This document shows, piece after piece, positions 30,439 to 39,534 of a stretch of 64,000 nt of DNA (position 1 is the stretch's first letter; each line of letters starts with the position of its first letter). Both the position numbers and the translations under genes were made by a program. The notes under the pieces are model-generated. The model ran no database searches. It was not told the DNA's origin and worked only from the letters and a program-made list of their open reading frames with translations. The DNA is from Bradyrhizobium roseum (GTDB lineage Bacteria; Pseudomonadota; Alphaproteobacteria; Rhizobiales; Xanthobacteraceae): contig NZ_CP129212.1 of assembly GCF_030413175.1 (NCBI RefSeq), positions 3,472,001-3,536,000 of the forward strand, given 5' to 3'.

Positions 30439-30675
30439 CTAATGCTCGTCGATCGCGGGCGCTGACGGATGAGCCGGTATTTCAAACGCGCCCAGATGAT
30501 ATTCCTCGGGCGCATCGGGGGACGAGGGCAGGCCGACCAGTGTGAACGACGCCTCCGGGAATTTCTGCCAGACCGCGAGATCGTCGGCCGTGACGGTGAG
30601 CCAGCCGTAGCGGAACATGTACCGCCCCGGCTCGGTCACTCGTCCAGCCTTCTGCCATGTAACCTTGTTGACCAC
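30439..30675 (-). CDS. Small hypothetical protein
   Basis: 78-residue protein starting M(GTG)-VNKVTWQKAGRV, with a central RYGWLTVTADDLAVWQKFP and an acidic C-terminus. I choose the GTG at 30675 because GAGAGG lies six bases upstream; ATG/GTG starts at 30711 and 30726 are in frame but poorly supported. I recall similar short proteins as conserved hypotheticals in Bradyrhizobium. No function can be given. Confidence 0.55.
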   Translation of the reverse strand: MVNKVTWQKAGRVTEPGRYMFRYGWLTVTADDLAVWQKFPEASFTLVGLPSSPDAPEEYHLGAFEIPAHPSAPAIDEH

Positions 30676-30755
30676 CGATTGCCTCTCGGCGACGCGTAAC
30701 CTGGAAAACATACCACGACGATCCACCGGCCGGAACCGGCGGATCGGAAGTGGGG

Positions 30756-31172
30756 TTAACGCGCGACGGTGGATTCGGTTCGGGGCGTTCCAGTCAGCTT
30801 CGCCGTGCGGTCGCTCCCGGTCACCGGCAATTGCAGAACGGTCGCGCGCTGGCCGCGGCAGAGTTGTGTCACCAACACGCGGCTTCCGTCCGGAAATTCG
30901 ATCGCGTCATGGTGACGCTCGGCCACTTCGGTTTCGATCTGATTGAATTTCCCGACCCGCCAGTCGGAGGTTCGGGTCCAGATCCAGCGGCTGTCGTATC
31001 TGACCTCCTCGGCGAACGCGAGTTCAGTGCCCGGAAGCATGCAGACCGCGACCGCCGGTTCGCTTTCCGATGCAAAGCCGCGGGTCGATGTACCGCGGAA
31101 GGTAGTGGTGATCAGCGTCTCGCCGACCTGGGCAGGCCGGCTCGCGACGGCATGCAGGCTGTAGTCACACAT
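30756..31172 (-). CDS. Conserved hypothetical protein (MCDYSLHAVASRPA family)
   Basis: 138-residue soluble protein beginning MCDYSLHAVASRPA. It has an N-terminal Cys-2, a stretch VAVCMLPGTELAF near residue 50, and a basic C-terminus. The start at 31172 follows GAGGGA (minus strand). The longer frame to 31274 was not chosen. The family is conserved in Bradyrhizobium as I recall; the start MC is compatible with an Ntn-hydrolase-like N-terminus, but the rest does not let me claim that. Same strand as lexA but separated from it by a terminator. Confidence 0.65.
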   Translation of the reverse strand: MCDYSLHAVASRPAQVGETLITTTFRGTSTRGFASESEPAVAVCMLPGTELAFAEEVRYDSRWIWTRTSDWRVGKFNQIETEVAERHHDAIEFPDGSRVLVTQLCRGQRATVLQLPVTGSDRTAKLTGTPRTESTVAR

Positions 31173-31329
31173 CGGATGGCTCCCTCGATTGAGATAGCAG
31201 ACCCGTGTCTGGAACGAGGCACCGGCCTCTATCAGAGTGGACTTGGCACCGAGACTTTTCCTGCTTCGGGGCATTTCTGCGGCCGGTGCACCGCGTGCTG
31301 ATCACAAACGCGATACGCAGCCGCGCAGC

Positions 31330-31354
31330 AAAAACCCCGGCCGAAGGACCGGGG
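31330..31354 (-). terminator. rho-independent terminator after lexA
   Basis: On the minus strand CCCCGG and CCGGGG pair around a TCCTTCGG loop, followed by TTTTT. It lies 38 bp after the lexA stop. Confidence 0.75.
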
Positions 31355-31391
31355 CTGGATTTGCGTCGCGGTGATGCCGGCGAACGGCAGC

Positions 31392-32093
31392 TCAGTATTT
31401 GCGGTACAGCCCGATCAGCTTGCCCTGGATCCGGACCCGATTGGGCGGCAGGATGCGGACCTCGTAGGCGGCATTCGCCGGCTCCAGCGCGATCGAGGCG
31501 CCGCGGCGGCGGAAACGCTTGAGCGTGGCTTCTTCCTCGTCGATCAGCGCGACCACGATATCGCCGGTGTCGGCATTCTCGTTGCGCTGGATCAGCGCCA
31601 TGTCGCCGTCGAGAATGCCGGCATCGACCATGGAATCGCCTCGCACTTCGAGCGCATAGTGTTCGCCGGAGCCGAGCATGTCGGGCGGCACGCTGATGGT
31701 GTGGCTGCGGGTCTGCAGCGCCTCGATCGGCGTACCGGCGGCGATCCGGCCCATGACGGGCACCGCGACCGGACGCTCACCATCGTCTGCTGCAGCCGGC
31801 GCGCTGACCGTGCGCTTGCCGAGCGTGCCTTCGATGACGCTCGGCGTGAAGCCGCGGCGGCTGCCGGCGGCGGCGGCCAGTTCGGGCAGCTTGATGACTT
31901 CGATGGCGCGGGCGCGGTTGGGCAGGCGGCGGATGAAGCCACGCTCCTCCAGCGCCGTGATGAGGCGGTGGATGCCGGATTTCGAACGCAGGTCGAGCGC
32001 GTCTTTCATCTCGTCGAAGGAGGGCGGAACGCCGGCTTCCTTCAGCCGTTCATTGATGAAACGCAGAAGTTCATATTGTTTGCGCGTAAGCAT
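31392..32093 (-). CDS. lexA: LexA repressor
   Basis: 233-residue SOS repressor. Winged-helix DNA-binding domain residues 1-65 ([17 protein letters not shown]); autocleavage site Ala119-Gly120 in GRIAAGTP; catalytic Ser154 in RGDSMVDAG and Lys192 in ATLKRF. I start at ATG 32093, with GGGGGA nine bases upstream, not at the in-frame TTG 32102. An SOS box lies about 125 bp upstream, indicating autoregulation. A region of about 30 residues between the two domains ([19 protein letters not shown]) is longer than in E. coli LexA, as usual for alphaproteobacteria. Confidence 0.96.
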   Translation of the reverse strand: MLTRKQYELLRFINERLKEAGVPPSFDEMKDALDLRSKSGIHRLITALEERGFIRRLPNRARAIEVIKLPELAAAAGSRRGFTPSVIEGTLGKRTVSAPAAADDGERPVAVPVMGRIAAGTPIEALQTRSHTISVPPDMLGSGEHYALEVRGDSMVDAGILDGDMALIQRNENADTGDIVVALIDEEEATLKRFRRRGASIALEPANAAYEVRILPPNRVRIQGKLIGLYRKY

Positions 32094-32216
32094 CGCGAGC
32101 AATCCCCCGGGGTTGGCGTCGTCTTAGAGTTCCGAATCGTCATGTCCCTCGCAGAAGTCCCCAACCCCTGACAACAGACACTAGCAGTCGAAACAAATCA
32201 TGAACGGACACTATAT

Positions 32217-32231
32217 GTTCGATATGTGTTC
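32217..32231. promoter_or_regulatory. SOS (LexA) box
   Basis: GTTC-GATATGT-GTTC matches the alphaproteobacterial LexA consensus GTTC-N7-GTTC exactly. It sits between lexA and moeA, upstream of lexA on the minus strand (reads GAAC-N7-GAAC). Confidence 0.85.
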
Positions 32232-32291
32232 CGCAACCACTTAATTTCTGGTGAACGCGTTCTGCCTCCGTCTCAAGATGCCGGCGGGGCG

Positions 32292-33503
32292 TCAGTCCGG
32301 CAACCGCAGGAATTCGCAACGCGAGCCCTTTACGGCAGCCGGCGCGAGCGGCGCACGTATCACAAGTGCCCGTGCCGCAGCGAGATTCCCCAACAGCGAC
32401 GAATCCTGGTGGGTCACGGCTACCGCAACCGGCACACCGTCGGCGCGCTCCTCGAGCCATGCGCGCAAGTAGTCCTCGCGCTGGTCGTTGGCCGCCAGGT
32501 CGCGGCCCAGCACGGCGCGTTCGCGCACGTGATGGATGGTGTCGCGGCCCAACAGGGCGCGAATCAGCGGCACCAGAAACAGAAAGCCGCAGACATAGGA
32601 GGAGACCGGATTGCCGGGCAGGCCGATCACCCGCATCGCACCCAGCCGACCGTGCATCATCGGTTTGCCGGGGCGCATCGCGATGCGCCAGAACGCCATG
32701 TCGGTGCCTTCGGCCTCCAGCGAGCGTTTAACGAGGTCGTGGTCGCCGACGGAAGCGCCACCCATGGTGATCAGGATATCGGCTTCGAGCTCGCGCGCGC
32801 GGCGGATGCCTTCCGCGGTGGCGGCCAAGGTATCGGCGGCAATGCCGAGATCGGCGACCTCGGCACCCTCAGCGCGCGCCAGGGCCCGCAACGCATAGCC
32901 GTTGGAATACACGATCTGGCCGGGACCGGGGCTCGTTCCCGGCATCACCAGTTCATCGCCGGTGCCGAGCACGGCGACTTTTGGCCGGCGGCGCACCGCC
33001 AGCTCCGGATAGTTCATGCCGGCGGCGAGCGACAGATCGCGGTCGGTGAGGCGGCGTCCGCGCTTGAGCAGCACGTCGCCCTCGCGGAAATCGACGCCGG
33101 CGGCGCGGATATGCCGTCCCGGGACCGCTGCTTCGGTGATGGTGATGTGGTCGCCGTCGACGGCGGTGTCTTCCTGGATGATGACGGCGTCTGCGCCGTC
33201 GGGGATCACGCCGCCGGTGAAGATGCGTACCGCTTCGCCCTTGCCGACCTTGCGCTCGAACGGCCGCCCGGCGGCGACTTCGCCGATCACTTTCAGCCGC
33301 GCGCTGGTGTCGGCGGCATCCGACGCACGCACCGCGTAGCCGTCCATCGCCGACATTGCCTGCGGCGGTTGGGTTCGCCGTGCCGCGACGTCGCGCGCCA
33401 GCACACGGTGATAGGCGGCCTCGAGCGCGATCATTTCTTCAGGCAACGGTTCAGCGCCGGCAAGGATCGCAGCAAGCGCATCGGCGACAGGCATCAGGGC
33501 CAC
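32292..33503 (-). CDS. moeA: Molybdopterin molybdenumtransferase
   Basis: 403-residue MoeA, which inserts molybdate into adenylylated molybdopterin. Shown by SAMDGYAVRA near residue 50, IFTGGVIPDGADAVIIQED near 95, VLGTGDEL in the MogA-like domain near 180, GGASVGDHDLV near 245 and LPGNPVSSYVCGFLF near 290. I choose the GTG at 33503: AGGAG lies eight bases before it, while the GTG at 33509 is too close and the ATG at 33494 too far. It follows the HAD gene by 11 bp on the same strand. moaC, its usual neighbour, is 13.7 kb away. Confidence 0.94.
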   Translation of the reverse strand: MALMPVADALAAILAGAEPLPEEMIALEAAYHRVLARDVAARRTQPPQAMSAMDGYAVRASDAADTSARLKVIGEVAAGRPFERKVGKGEAVRIFTGGVIPDGADAVIIQEDTAVDGDHITITEAAVPGRHIRAAGVDFREGDVLLKRGRRLTDRDLSLAAGMNYPELAVRRRPKVAVLGTGDELVMPGTSPGPGQIVYSNGYALRALARAEGAEVADLGIAADTLAATAEGIRRARELEADILITMGGASVGDHDLVKRSLEAEGTDMAFWRIAMRPGKPMMHGRLGAMRVIGLPGNPVSSYVCGFLFLVPLIRALLGRDTIHHVRERAVLGRDLAANDQREDYLRAWLEERADGVPVAVAVTHQDSSLLGNLAAARALVIRAPLAPAAVKGSRCEFLRLPD

Positions 33504-33514
33504 GGGCACAACTC

Positions 33515-34141
33515 CTAGACTTCGAGTGCGGTCAGGGCCTGCGCCACGTCATCCATCGACGTCACGTGGACGGCACGAAGGCCGCGCGCCCGCGCACCTT
33601 CGATATTGGCGGCCGAGTCGTCGAAGAACAATATCCGCGACGCCGGTACGCCGATCGCCTTTACCACGTGATCATAGGCCTCCGCGTCGGGTTTGCGCAA
33701 ACCGATGCTGGACGACAGGAATATCTCGCGGAAATGGCCGAGCACACCGGCATAGGTTTTGGAAAAGTGTGCGACATGGGCCGGATTGGTGTTGGAAAAC
33801 GCGTAGAGCGGAAGCCGTTGCGCCGCATCTGCCAGCAGCGGCGCGATGCCCGGCATCTCGCCGGCGAAGATCGCGTTCCAGCCTTCGAGGAACTGCGCAT
33901 CTGACAGGCCGATGCCGAGCGACCGGCGCAGGTCCGCGAAGAACGCCGCGTCGTCGATCCGGCCGGTCTCGTGATGCTTGAAGCTGTCGTTGACGACGAA
34001 ACGGCTGGCCAGCTCGGCCGGCGCACAGCCGGCGTGTCCCGCCCATGTCGCCATCACGGAATCGAAATTGATGTCGAGTACGACCCGGCCGAGATCGAAC
34101 AGCAGGACGTCGACGGAGGAGGGCGTGAGCGGCAAATTCAT
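33515..34141 (-). CDS. HAD-superfamily hydrolase
   Basis: 208-residue HAD-IA hydrolase. Motif I is LLFDLGRVV near residue 13, where the second Asp of DxD is replaced by Gly (DLG), as in several haloacid dehalogenase-like and YihX-type phosphatases; motif II is YAFSNTN near 115; motif III RKPDAEAY near 150; motif IV ILFFDDSAANIEGA near 172. Probably a small-molecule phosphatase such as a glucose-1-phosphate phosphatase of the YihX group. It is separated from moeA by only 11 bp and could be cotranscribed with it. Confidence 0.82.
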   Translation of the reverse strand: MNLPLTPSSVDVLLFDLGRVVLDINFDSVMATWAGHAGCAPAELASRFVVNDSFKHHETGRIDDAAFFADLRRSLGIGLSDAQFLEGWNAIFAGEMPGIAPLLADAAQRLPLYAFSNTNPAHVAHFSKTYAGVLGHFREIFLSSSIGLRKPDAEAYDHVVKAIGVPASRILFFDDSAANIEGARARGLRAVHVTSMDDVAQALTALEV

Positions 34142-34272
34142 GGCAATCGTTTACAAAACCGGGCCGGCCCGATCAACGGCCGTGCCGGGATTTGCCTCAA
34201 AGCCCGATCCAGACGCTTAAGCCCGTCCGCAAGCTGTGCTAAGGCTGTCGCCGAACTTCAGGGAGTTGTCGC

Positions 34273-34572
34273 ATGCAAGCCGTGGGTAAAGTTCTGGGCG
34301 CCATGGCCGTGATCGGGCTGTTGACCGGGTCGGCGCTGGCCCAACAGGGTCCGGCCAAGTACGGCGAGGAGGACAAGCCGAAGACGCCAGCGCAAATCTC
34401 GGCCGAGAGGGAGGCCGAGCGGGCCTACCGCCGGTCGCTCGGCAACATCCCGGAACAACAGAAAACGGACCCCTGGGGAACGGTGCGCAGCGACAGCGCG
34501 CCGAAAGCCGCCACCAAGACGCCGCCAGCCAAGCCGAAGGCGAAGTCCGCCGAAGGCGCCGCCAAGCAATAA
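34273..34572 (+). CDS. Small secreted basic protein
   Basis: 99-residue protein with a signal peptide (VLGAMAVIGLLTGSALAQ) and a hydrophilic mature part rich in Lys, Pro and Ala (ends TPPAKPKAKSAEGAAKQ). A central REAERAYRRSLGNIPEQQ segment resembles short conserved regions in Bradyrhizobium periplasmic proteins of unknown role. Divergent from the HAD gene; followed 66 bp later by the flavin oxidoreductase. Confidence 0.65.
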   Translation: MQAVGKVLGAMAVIGLLTGSALAQQGPAKYGEEDKPKTPAQISAEREAERAYRRSLGNIPEQQKTDPWGTVRSDSAPKAATKTPPAKPKAKSAEGAAKQ

Positions 34573-34638
34573 CAACAAGCAATAACAAGAAGACACGGCC
34601 CGGCGTGGTGCCGGGACAACGATGTCTCAGCTGAGGAA

Positions 34639-35808
34639 ATGACCATGACGGAAATGCTGCTGTTCTCCCCGATGACAATCCGCGGCGTGACGCTGAAGAA
34701 CCGCATCGTGGTGCCGCCGATGCATCAATATTCGGCGGTGAAGGGTTTTCCGACCGACTGGCATCTGATGAACGCCGGCAAGTTCGCCGCCGGCGGCGCC
34801 GGCCTCGTGGTGGTGGAATCGACCAAGGTGGAGCGGCGCGGCTGCGGCACGGTCGGCGATCTCGGCATCTGGGACGATGCCTTTGTCGAACCGCTCGGGC
34901 GGCTGGTCAAATTCATCAAGCAGCAGAATTCGGTCGCCGGCATCCAGCTCGGCCATTCCGGCCGCAAGGCGCGCGCGACCCGGCCGTGGGAGGGCGACCG
35001 CCCGCTGCAGCGGACGGCTGATATCGACGACTGGGATGCCTGGTCACCGGTCGCGCCGAGCGCGATTGCCCATAGCGAGAAATGGCCGGTGCCGAAGGCG
35101 CTGGAGCGGAGCGAAGTGAAAGATCTCGTGCAGTCCTGGGGCAACGCGGCGCGGCGCGCGCATGACGCCGGGTTCGAGGTGCTGGAACTGCACGGTGCGC
35201 ACGGCTACCTCGTGCATCAGTTTCTCTCGGAACGATCAAATCAGCGCACCGACGAATATGGCGGCTCCGAAGCCAACCGCATGCGCTTTATCATCGAAGT
35301 CACCGAAGCCGTACGATCGCACTGGCCCGCCGACAAGCCGCTGTTCGTCCGCCTCTCGGTCGAGGACAATGCGGGGTGGGGACCGGATGAGAGCGCGCGG
35401 CTGGCGAAGATCCTCAAGCCGAAAGGCGTCGACGTCATCGACTGTTCGTCCGGCGGCATCACCGAAGTGGCGCCGATCCTGGGTAAGGAAATCAAATACA
35501 GCTATCAGGTGCCGCTGTCGGAATATGTCCGCCGGCATGCCGACATCATGACGATGGCGGTGGGCCTCATCATCCATGGCGACCAGGCCGAACAGATTTT
35601 GCGCGACGGCCAGGCCGACCTGATCGCGGTGGGCCGCGAAATCCTCAACAATCCCAACTGGCCGATGGATGCCGCGCTCAAGCTCGGCGTCGAGGGGCCG
35701 TTCCGCAACGTTCCGCCGCAATTCGGCTACTGGCTCGGCACCCGCGCCAAGCGCGGGTTTGGAACCAGGCCCTCGACCTGGCAGAACGGCCTGCAGGAAG
35801 CCGAATAG
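34639..35808 (+). CDS. NADH:flavin oxidoreductase (old yellow enzyme family)
   Basis: 389-residue FMN-dependent TIM-barrel enzyme of the YqjM-like OYE class, which reduces activated C=C bonds with NAD(P)H. N-terminal FSPMTIRGVTLKNRIVVPPMHQYS; FMN-site GIQLGHSGRKA near residue 95; substrate-binding pair in VLELHGAHGYLVHQFLS near 180; SERSNQRTDEYGGS motif near 200; phosphate-binding VGREILNNPNWP near 330. ATG at 34639; the ATG two codons later is equally possible. The physiological substrate is not evident from its neighbours. Confidence 0.92.
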   Translation: MTMTEMLLFSPMTIRGVTLKNRIVVPPMHQYSAVKGFPTDWHLMNAGKFAAGGAGLVVVESTKVERRGCGTVGDLGIWDDAFVEPLGRLVKFIKQQNSVAGIQLGHSGRKARATRPWEGDRPLQRTADIDDWDAWSPVAPSAIAHSEKWPVPKALERSEVKDLVQSWGNAARRAHDAGFEVLELHGAHGYLVHQFLSERSNQRTDEYGGSEANRMRFIIEVTEAVRSHWPADKPLFVRLSVEDNAGWGPDESARLAKILKPKGVDVIDCSSGGITEVAPILGKEIKYSYQVPLSEYVRRHADIMTMAVGLIIHGDQAEQILRDGQADLIAVGREILNNPNWPMDAALKLGVEGPFRNVPPQFGYWLGTRAKRGFGTRPSTWQNGLQEAE

Positions 35809-36026
35809 ACCGTCAAATCCGTAGCTTCCGTCACCCGCCTGCGGGCAAGTGGCATACGGGTAACACCCGCGCGCCGACAGAGCCGCTCCGACATGGCCGT
35901 AGTGGTCCGGGTCGGCCGTGCCTTGATCCGACCAAAAAGCCGTTGTGAGTTGGCGGTATCGGGACAGGGGCGCCGATTCAGGGGAATCGCGGGCGTCCAA
36001 ATATCAAGAACAAGGGACGCCCCATC

Positions 36027-37361
36027 ATGCGCAGGAATTTTGCCTTTGTTCTCGGCACGGTGACGGGCGTGTGTCTGACTCTCGCCGTGACGGGATCGCC
36101 GGGGACCAATTGGGTGGCAGCGGCGAAGGCCGCGGCGCGTTCCGACGCCTATACCCAGCTCAACCTGTTCGGCAACGTGTTCGAGCGGATCAAGACGAGC
36201 TATGTCGAGAAGCCCGACGATTCCAAGCTGATGGAAGGCGCCATCAACGGCATGATCTCCGCGCTGGATCCTCATTCGCGCTACATGAATGAGAAGGGCT
36301 GGAGCGACATGCAGGAGACCACGCATGGCGAGTTCGGCGGGCTCGGCATCGAAGTCACGATGGAAGACGGCCTCGTCAAGGTGGTGACGCCGATCGACGA
36401 TACGCCGGCGGCCAGGGCCGGCATGCTGTCGGGCGACGTGATCACCCAGATCGACGACGAGCAGATCCAGGGCATGACCCTGGAGCAGGCGGTAGGCCGG
36501 ATGAAGGGTCCCGCCAACAGCAAGATCCGCCTGAAGGTCGCGCGCAAGGGCGCTGCAGCGCCGATCGAAGTTGCCATCGTGCGCGAGATCATCCGGGTGC
36601 GGCCGGTCCGCCACCGCACCGACGGCGGCGACATCGGCTATATCAGGATTTCCCGCTTCAACGAGCAGACCACCGACGGCCTGAAGAAGGCCATCGCCAC
36701 CATCAACAAGGAGATACCCTCCGACAAGCTCGCCGGCTATGTCGTCGACCTCCGCAACAATCCCGGCGGATTGCTCGACCAGGCTGTTTCCATATCGGGC
36801 GCCTTCATGTCGCGGGGCGAGGTGGTTTCGACCCGCGGCCGTACGCCCGAGGAAACCCAGCGTTTCACCGCGCGCGGCGGCGACATCACCAAGGGCAAGC
36901 CGCTGGTGGTGCTGATCAACGGCGGCTCGGCGTCGGCGTCCGAGATCGTGGCCGGCGCGCTGCGCGACCACAAGCGCGCCACGCTGATCGGCACGCGCAC
37001 CTTCGGCAAGGGCTCGGTGCAGACCATCATCCCGCTCGGCTCAGGCAACGGCGCGCTGGCGCTGACCACGGCGCGCTACTTCACCCCGTCCGGCCGCTCG
37101 ATCCAGGCCCAGGGCATCGCGCCCGACCTTGAGGTGCTGCAGGAGGTGCCGGACGAACTGAAGGGCCGCACCGATCTGAAAGGCGAAGCCTCGATGCGCG
37201 GCCACCTTGCCGCCGAGGGCGCCGAGCAGGCCGGCTCGCAGGCCTGGGTTCCGCCGAACGAGAAGGACGACAAGGCGCTGACCGCCGCGTTCAATTTGCT
37301 GCGCGGCGTCACGGTCAACGCAAACGGGCCGACCATGGCGAAGAGGGCGGTGCCGAACTAG
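36027..37361 (+). CDS. S41-family C-terminal processing protease (CtpA type)
   Basis: 444-residue periplasmic or membrane-anchored serine protease. N-terminal signal or anchor (FVLGTVTGVCLTLAVTG); a PDZ domain near residues 95-185 (GGLGIEVTMEDGLVKVV); a peptidase S41 domain with the catalytic Ser in NGGSASASEIVAGALRD near 305 and Lys in TFGKGSVQT near 334. Such enzymes trim protein C-termini and regulate peptidoglycan hydrolases. Here it stands alone, away from a murein-hydrolase operon partner such as an M23 peptidase. The 218-bp gap upstream shows no clear promoter. Confidence 0.92.
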   Translation: MRRNFAFVLGTVTGVCLTLAVTGSPGTNWVAAAKAAARSDAYTQLNLFGNVFERIKTSYVEKPDDSKLMEGAINGMISALDPHSRYMNEKGWSDMQETTHGEFGGLGIEVTMEDGLVKVVTPIDDTPAARAGMLSGDVITQIDDEQIQGMTLEQAVGRMKGPANSKIRLKVARKGAAAPIEVAIVREIIRVRPVRHRTDGGDIGYIRISRFNEQTTDGLKKAIATINKEIPSDKLAGYVVDLRNNPGGLLDQAVSISGAFMSRGEVVSTRGRTPEETQRFTARGGDITKGKPLVVLINGGSASASEIVAGALRDHKRATLIGTRTFGKGSVQTIIPLGSGNGALALTTARYFTPSGRSIQAQGIAPDLEVLQEVPDELKGRTDLKGEASMRGHLAAEGAEQAGSQAWVPPNEKDDKALTAAFNLLRGVTVNANGPTMAKRAVPN

Positions 37362-37399
37362 GCGATCTGCACGGCGAAAGCCTGCCACAGCGTCGCGAG

Positions 37400-37584
37400 C
37401 CAACGGGTCGCGCGAATCCGCGCCCGATGACGGGCTTTGCGAAGCATCCATCACGCCTGTGACCACAGACGCAGAGATGGATTGCTTGGCGCTTCGCTCC
37501 TCGCAATGACGGAACTCGGGTGCGGTCGGACACGCGCGCGGGGCCCCAACCACAAAATCTGCAAAACAACCCCATGCAAAGTAG
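37400..37584. repeat. composite of dispersed intergenic repeats
   Basis: This stretch of the 328-bp gap after the protease contains a GGATTGCTTGG...CTTCGCTCCTCGCAATGACG segment, a motif I recall as a widespread Rhizobiales repeat, followed at 37541-37584 by the second copy of the element described at 5988-6029 (ACAACCCCATGCAAAGTAG). No gene is seen in the gap; the remaining 100 bp before the next gene carry only its GGAG ribosome binding site. Confidence 0.55.
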
Positions 37585-37689
37585 GATGGGTGTCCTTTTT
37601 TGAAACTCCGTCTCCGGGTCGGCCGTAGCTCGAGCGCAAGGCCTTTACCAGGCCGGTTCTCGCCGCCTGCGCGTTCAAACGGAGTGATC

Positions 37690-38586
37690 ATGTCGAGACA
37701 TTGGACTTTGCTGCCCCTGATCCTGTTCCTCGGTTCGACCGGAACGCTGCAGGCACAAGCGCTCGATTCTCCCGATGTCGTCTATATCGACGGACAACCC
37801 TGCAGCCGCGCGTGCCAGGCCTATATGGACTGGTCCTATCGGGCGCAGTCGGCGCGGCGTCACGAGGAGCGCGCGCTCATCGTCGCGGTTCCGCCCCAGG
37901 CCGAATTTGAGCGGGTCGAACCCGTGGCCCGCCCTCGCGCGGCAAAGCATGCTGCCCCCGTTGCTCGCAGCGCGCCGTCGGCCGGCAAGACAGCATCGAA
38001 CGGCAACTTGTCCGGCGCCCAGACGTCGAACAGCAAGAAGATCGCCGCGCCCAACGCGGCCCGTCCGGCGCCCAACGCAATGCCGCCGGCCATGGCGGCC
38101 GCAATGCCGGCAAAGCCTCCCGAAGGGACCACCGCTTCCATTGAAAAGCCGGAGCCCAAGGTGGAGAGTGCCAACCCGCCGGCGACGCTCGAAGTTGCCG
38201 CCGCGCCTGCTGCGCCGCCTCCCGCCACGGCAGCCAACAAGGCCAGGGAGATCGCAAAGGCCGCGACCGCACCGCTGGATGATCCCGACAATCTGGTCGC
38301 GCTCGTGCTGGCGGGCCCCGACATCAGTTCATTGTCCGACCTGAACAACAAGAACATCGCGATCACCGAAAAACAGTCCGCCTCGAGCGGGCGCGTCAGC
38401 GCGGCGCTGATGGCGGCAGGTGCCGCCGAAGTCCAGTTCAGCGAAGCCAAGGCCAGTGCGATCGATCGGCTGATCAACGGTGAAGTGCCGGCCGCCGTCG
38501 TGCTGGCCCCGCGCGAAGTCGCCAACCTGTTTCCCGAGGTCGATGGGTTCAGGACGTTTCGGCTGCCGCTGAAGGCGAGGATGTAG
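37690..38586 (+). CDS. Secreted protein with Ala/Pro-rich linker and binding-protein-like C-terminus
   Basis: 298-residue protein with a signal peptide (LLPLILFLGSTGTLQAQA). A short N-terminal module (SPDVVYIDGQPCSRACQAYMDW) has two Cys four residues apart; residues 75-185 are a low-complexity Ala/Pro/Lys linker; the last 100 residues (GPDISSLSDLNNKNIAITEK...INGEVPAAVVLAPREVANL) resemble part of a TAXI/TRAP-type periplasmic binding protein. The ATG at 37690 has GGAG six bases upstream. The combination suggests a cell-envelope protein with a small ligand-binding domain on a flexible stalk; I do not know its function. Confidence 0.65.
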   Translation: MSRHWTLLPLILFLGSTGTLQAQALDSPDVVYIDGQPCSRACQAYMDWSYRAQSARRHEERALIVAVPPQAEFERVEPVARPRAAKHAAPVARSAPSAGKTASNGNLSGAQTSNSKKIAAPNAARPAPNAMPPAMAAAMPAKPPEGTTASIEKPEPKVESANPPATLEVAAAPAAPPPATAANKAREIAKAATAPLDDPDNLVALVLAGPDISSLSDLNNKNIAITEKQSASSGRVSAALMAAGAAEVQFSEAKASAIDRLINGEVPAAVVLAPREVANLFPEVDGFRTFRLPLKARM

Positions 38587-38766
38587 CGGAGAGAGGGCGG
38601 GTGAGCGCTGCGATATCGGGGCGTCCGAATATCGCTGCGCTCACATGGACTATGGCCGTCACAAAAATCGTCGTGTCTCACCGACGGGGGGCCAGTCCGG
38701 CACGGGCACCGCCATCCCCACATGCGTTTGGCTTTTCGGTCATAGACCGATCGTCCTCTTGATCAA

Positions 38767-39111
38767 TCAGTGCACGCGGTGTGGCAGCACGAAGGTTCCG
38801 TCCGCCTTCAGTTCAAAAGGTTCGACAGCGACGACCGCGCTCGGGTTGAGGGGCCCATAAATGTGCGGGTAAAGCTCTCCATTGCCAGCATCCTCGTACC
38901 GGACAGGTGAAGTCACGCGTCCCGGATCGATGGCGAGCAACAGAAGTCCGCGTTGGCCCCGAAATAGATGACTGGCCACCTCAATGAGTTGATCGGAAGT
39001 CGAGCAATGGATGAATCCCGCGCTTTCCAACGACGGACAACGATATTCGCTCTCCTTCGCCTTGGTCCATACGGCGGGAACACAGATGTGATAAATAAGC
39101 GAGTGTCGCAA
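38767..39111 (-). CDS. DUF952-domain protein
   Basis: 114-residue protein of the DUF952 family: LIYHICVPAVWTKAKES at the start, SAGFIHCSTSDQLIEVASHLF in the middle and ELYPHIYGPLNPSAVVAVEPF near the end, with the family's conserved His and Cys residues. The fold is related to ADP-ribosyltransferase-like folds in some classifications, but activity is unknown. The TTG start at 39111 is supported by AGGAG six bases upstream. Stand-alone gene. Confidence 0.8.
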   Translation of the reverse strand: MRHSLIYHICVPAVWTKAKESEYRCPSLESAGFIHCSTSDQLIEVASHLFRGQRGLLLLAIDPGRVTSPVRYEDAGNGELYPHIYGPLNPSAVVAVEPFELKADGTFVLPHRVH

Positions 39112-39534
39112 CTTGGTCTCCTACGCCCGAGGCTACGGCCGGGCATGCACTGTTGCAGTGGCCCGACGCATGACTGTTCGCGGATGGCACGTGTTTCCGG
39201 ACAGCCCGCGTCGGGCCCGGCCATAACGGGTCACCCCGAAATGGCCGATCGAAATGCGCGTGGCTTATGGCAAGGCTGTATAGAGGACATCCGCCGCAAG
39301 ATGGCGGGGCTGCTCCGGCCCGGTGCGTTCGACTGTCAACCTGTTGCCGGGTTGATCGGGCGCAGGCTCCGTCGGATGCCGCAAGAAGGGCAAGCCGCAG
39401 CGCAAGCGCGCTGACGCTGCCAAGGCAGAGATACGATACATGATGAGACATTCCTGATGCCGGCCAGCCATATCTGGCCCGCAATTCAACCCATCGGCAA
39501 AGCCGAAGCCGCGCCGATCACGAGGTAGGGCAGG
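39112..39534 (-). other. gap with possible decayed TonB-receptor 5' remnant
   Basis: No intact gene. On the minus strand around 39300-39445 two overlapping frames start MYRISALAASARL and MSHHVSYLCLGSVSALALRLALLAAS. Together they would make a signal peptide followed by Thr/Arg/Pro-rich sequence, as at the start of TonB-dependent receptors that often follow DUF2946 genes. Both frames stop or lose coding character quickly. I regard this as a weak candidate for a frameshifted, deleted gene. Confidence 0.25.
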
